A stretch of 7,440 bases of DNA. Origin: a bacterium (GTDB lineage: Bacteria > Hydrogenedentota > Hydrogenedentia > Hydrogenedentiales > SLHB01). This document shows positions 5,866 through 7,440 of this stretch, piece after piece. Position numbers and translations under genes: made by a program. The first letter of the stretch is position 1. Each line of letters opens with the position of its first letter. The stretch spans positions 1 through 7,440 of the forward strand of contig JAAEQP010000224.1 in assembly GCA_024231375.1 (NCBI GenBank). The letters run 5' to 3'. Below the pieces are notes generated by a model. It worked only from the letters and a program-made list of their open reading frames with translations, was not told the DNA's origin and did no database searches.

Positions 5866-7128
5866 CTATCCGATGAGGCTCCGCTCGTAAATGCGCCACG
5901 TCTTGTATCGCTTGGCGTTGTAGGCTTCGCCGGTCTTCACGATCAACTCGTTGGTCTCGAGCAACCAAGAGAATTCCAGTGTGTTGAACTGCTTCTTGCG
6001 TAGCACGCGTTGCATGCCCTCGCCGATGAGCACGTCCTTCACGCCGTTCCTGCGGTACTTCTCTTTGATACCGAGGAGCGCCACCCGTCCGCGCTGCGTC
6101 TTCTTGCGGTTCTTGAACAGGCGCATCACGCGTACCAGGTCGAACCGGTCCCACATGTTCTGCTCGCGCTTGATGCAGTCGTTGAAATCCGGCATCGTCG
6201 CGAAAATCGCCACGGGTTCGTCGCCCATGTACGCGATGAGAATCGTCTCGGGGTCGGCCACGGCTTTGAAGCTCTTGGCGACCAGGTTGAATTCCTCGTC
6301 CGTGAACTGGGTCGACCCCCAGTTCTGCGACCAGGCCTCGTTGTACACCTCGCGCAACACTTCCATCTCTTCATCGAGCCGGGACATATCGAACGAACGG
6401 ATGGTCAACGGCGTCGATTTGTAGGTCTCTTCGGCCCGTTTCTTGGCCTTCTCAAATCCATCCTCATACCGCTGGTCGTCGGACAAGGGCAGGCGCTGGG
6501 CGATGACGTCCATCACCTTGAGCAGCCCGGCCGAATCCATCAACTCACCGTAGTACGGGTGGTTGTGGGCGGTCTCGAAGTACGGCGGCGTGTCGAATGC
6601 GTCCATCTGACACCCGATGACGTGGTTCGTGTTGAAACTCATGGGCCCCAGCAGCCGTTTCATGCCCCGCGCACGACCCCAGGCCGCTACCTTGTCGATC
6701 AGGATGCGGGCCACGGCCTTGTCGTCGATGCATTCGAAGAACCCGAAGATCACGTCTTCGGCATCATTGTCGCGGTTATGGTGGCGGTCGATGCAGCCCG
6801 CGATGCGGCCCACGATCTCCCTGCCCCGGTACGCCAGGTAATACACAACCTCGGCGTGCTTGTGGAACGGGTGGTCGGCGGTCAACAGCCCCTTGTGCCC
6901 CATCATCTTGCTGCCGAGCAAATCCATGTTCAGCGGCGGAATGTAGAGAGGCACATCCTTGTAATGGTCCCAGGCAAACCGCACAAACTGTTTCAGCAGC
7001 TTGCGGTCGGTGTTGCCGAATTCCACGATCTTGATGATCGTTTCCGGGACCGGGGCGGTTCCGGGATCCACTTTGAGGGTCCCGCGCCTTCCGGTCAGTT
7101 CCGGCTTTGTGGAAGTGGCTTCAGACAC
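5866..7128 (-). CDS. Tandem GNAT-fold protein, YghO-like family
   Basis: From the GTG chosen here this is a 420-residue protein. It belongs to a family of about 370-400-residue proteins annotated as GNAT acetyltransferase-like. Recognisable parts are FVRFAWDHYKDVPLYIPPL (about 48-66), HPFHKHAEV (86-94), the first GNAT sheet with YLAYRGREIVGRIAG (97-111), FGFFECIDD (128-136), and GPMSFNTNHVIGC (161-173). Then follows a second GNAT-like half with ILIAYMGDEPVAIFATMPDFN (296-316), YRRNGVKDVL (358-367) and LLETNELIVK (389-398). No substrate is known to me for this family, so I name only the fold. There is no signal peptide or membrane helix. The frame stays open to an ATG at 7363-7365, adding 79 residues, but that part shows no family similarity, has no ribosome binding site and begins almost at the predicted transcription start. 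The GTG at 7126-7128 follows GGGAG with 8 nt spacing and is preferred. A later GTG at 7069-7071 lacks a ribosome binding site. Confidence 0.82.
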   Translation of the reverse strand: MSEATSTKPELTGRRGTLKVDPGTAPVPETIIKIVEFGNTDRKLLKQFVRFAWDHYKDVPLYIPPLNMDLLGSKMMGHKGLLTADHPFHKHAEVVYYLAYRGREIVGRIAGCIDRHHNRDNDAEDVIFGFFECIDDKAVARILIDKVAAWGRARGMKRLLGPMSFNTNHVIGCQMDAFDTPPYFETAHNHPYYGELMDSAGLLKVMDVIAQRLPLSDDQRYEDGFEKAKKRAEETYKSTPLTIRSFDMSRLDEEMEVLREVYNEAWSQNWGSTQFTDEEFNLVAKSFKAVADPETILIAYMGDEPVAIFATMPDFNDCIKREQNMWDRFDLVRVMRLFKNRKKTQRGRVALLGIKEKYRRNGVKDVLIGEGMQRVLRKKQFNTLEFSWLLETNELIVKTGEAYNAKRYKTWRIYERSLIG

Positions 7129-7372
7129 TACTCCTGCTCCCTTAATATGTGTGGTTGCTCGCCGGCTTGGCCCAGCCTGCGAGGTTTGCCCGTCCCAATT
7201 CCTTCCCGATTCGGGAGGGCCAGTTCCTGTCGTCTCACTAAGTATTGACCACGGTATGCGGAACAGGGTTTCGTAGAAACTCTTGACTTCGTGAGTGCCT
7301 GAGATGAAACAGCCGCTCAGGGGGGCTGTTCCTTCGTGGCGGGAAGCAAGGCCGGTATTCCGCATGACCGAA
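7129..7372 (-). promoter_or_regulatory. Structured 5' leader of the GNAT gene (about 245 nt)
   Basis: If translation starts at 7128, the transcript from the 7380-7409 promoter carries a long untranslated leader. It holds three separate hairpins. One is at 7308-7330 (AACAGCC/GGCTGTT, 9-nt loop). The second is at 7201-7219 (8 bp with one wobble, 3-nt loop). The third is a bipartite stem at 7158-7183 (CTCGC/GCGAG enclosing GGCT/AGCC). The last ends 16 nt before the GGGAG ribosome binding site. I recognise no known riboswitch. Regulation of translation or transcript stability is possible. The alternative is that this stretch is the N-terminal coding part of a longer protein. Confidence 0.4.
7137..7141 (-). 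promoter_or_regulatory. Ribosome binding site deciding the GNAT start
   Basis: GGGAG on the - strand lies 8 nt before the GTG at 7126-7128. A second purine-rich string, AGGAG at 7131-7135, is too close to that codon to serve it. No comparable site precedes the upstream ATG at 7363-7365. Confidence 0.55.
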
Positions 7373-7379
7373 CAAGGGG

Positions 7380-7409
7380 ATTATACCCCAAGCAATTCAA
7401 TAAAAACAA
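7380..7409 (-). promoter_or_regulatory. Promoter of the GNAT gene
   Basis: A perfect TATAAT -10 box (7380-7385 on the - strand) is preceded, after 18 bp, by the weaker -35 candidate TTGTTT (7404-7409). The -10 stands out in an AT-rich patch of an otherwise GC-rich region. Transcription would start near 7373. The remaining bases up to 7440 hold only a small GACC/GGTC inverted repeat and nothing else I can identify. Confidence 0.6.
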
Positions 7410-7440
7410 ATCAGCGATCTGGCGTGACCTTTGGTCGGAG

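Noticed and set aside
7141..7219. Cyclic-di-GMP (GEMM) riboswitch, suggested by GGGCAAACC followed by a CTCGC...GCGAG stem on the - strand
   Set aside because: The expected GNRA loop, the following GGGACGCAAAGCC-like segment and the second conserved helix are absent or in the wrong order, so the match is probably chance.
6010..7248. 412-codon open frame on the + strand
   Set aside because: It is antisense to the GNAT gene, whose own frame has clear family motifs. The product is His/Val/Arg-rich without a domain.
1..7440. CRISPR array, tRNA or rRNA genes
   Set aside because: No regularly spaced direct repeats, cloverleaf-like segments or rRNA signatures were seen by eye on either strand.

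Overview
The window looks like chromosomal DNA from a GC-rich, probably Gram-negative bacterium, perhaps a member of a PVC-like or candidate phylum such as Planctomycetota or Hydrogenedentota. Three things suggest this. One is a fused LplT-PlsC-acyl-ligase protein; lysophospholipid salvage is tied to outer-membrane lipoprotein maturation. Another is a stand-alone CBM9-like protein. The third is a set of GGGACA...ACC palindromes. The taxonomic guess is weak because there is no rRNA or other marker gene here.

Layout. Positions 1-890 hold no credible protein gene. They contain a near-perfect 63-bp palindrome (1-63), a short dispersed-type repeat (71-99), a small hairpin (152-172), a second palindrome related to the first (211-264), and what I read as a group II intron without an ORF on the + strand (about 295-890). 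The intron's domain V and domain VI, including the branch-point A, can be folded by eye. Positions 907-5686 form a three-gene operon on the - strand: a MarR-family regulator (5183-5686), a 1169-residue Aas-type fusion of lysophospholipid flippase, PlsC acyltransferase and acyl-ACP/acyl-CoA ligase (1619-5128), and a cytosolic-looking CBM9-like protein (907-1596). A good sigma70-type promoter (5709-5738) lies just upstream of marR. Positions 5866-7128 encode a tandem-GNAT protein of the YghO-like family on the - strand. It has its own promoter (7380-7409) and a structured leader of about 245 nt, and a hairpin (5806-5833) separates it from the operon.

How the genes fit together. The regulator probably controls its own promoter and the membrane-lipid repair enzyme behind it. 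The fusion protein would flip lysophospholipid inward, activate a fatty acid, and re-acylate the lipid, all in one polypeptide. The role of the CBM9-like protein in this operon is not obvious. The GNAT gene is probably an independent transcription unit.

The points most worth a second look are the ORF-less intron placed tail to tail with the operon, the paired palindromes, the long leader of the GNAT gene, and the CBM9-like protein coupled to lipid remodelling. I did not find a clear new defence or mobile system.
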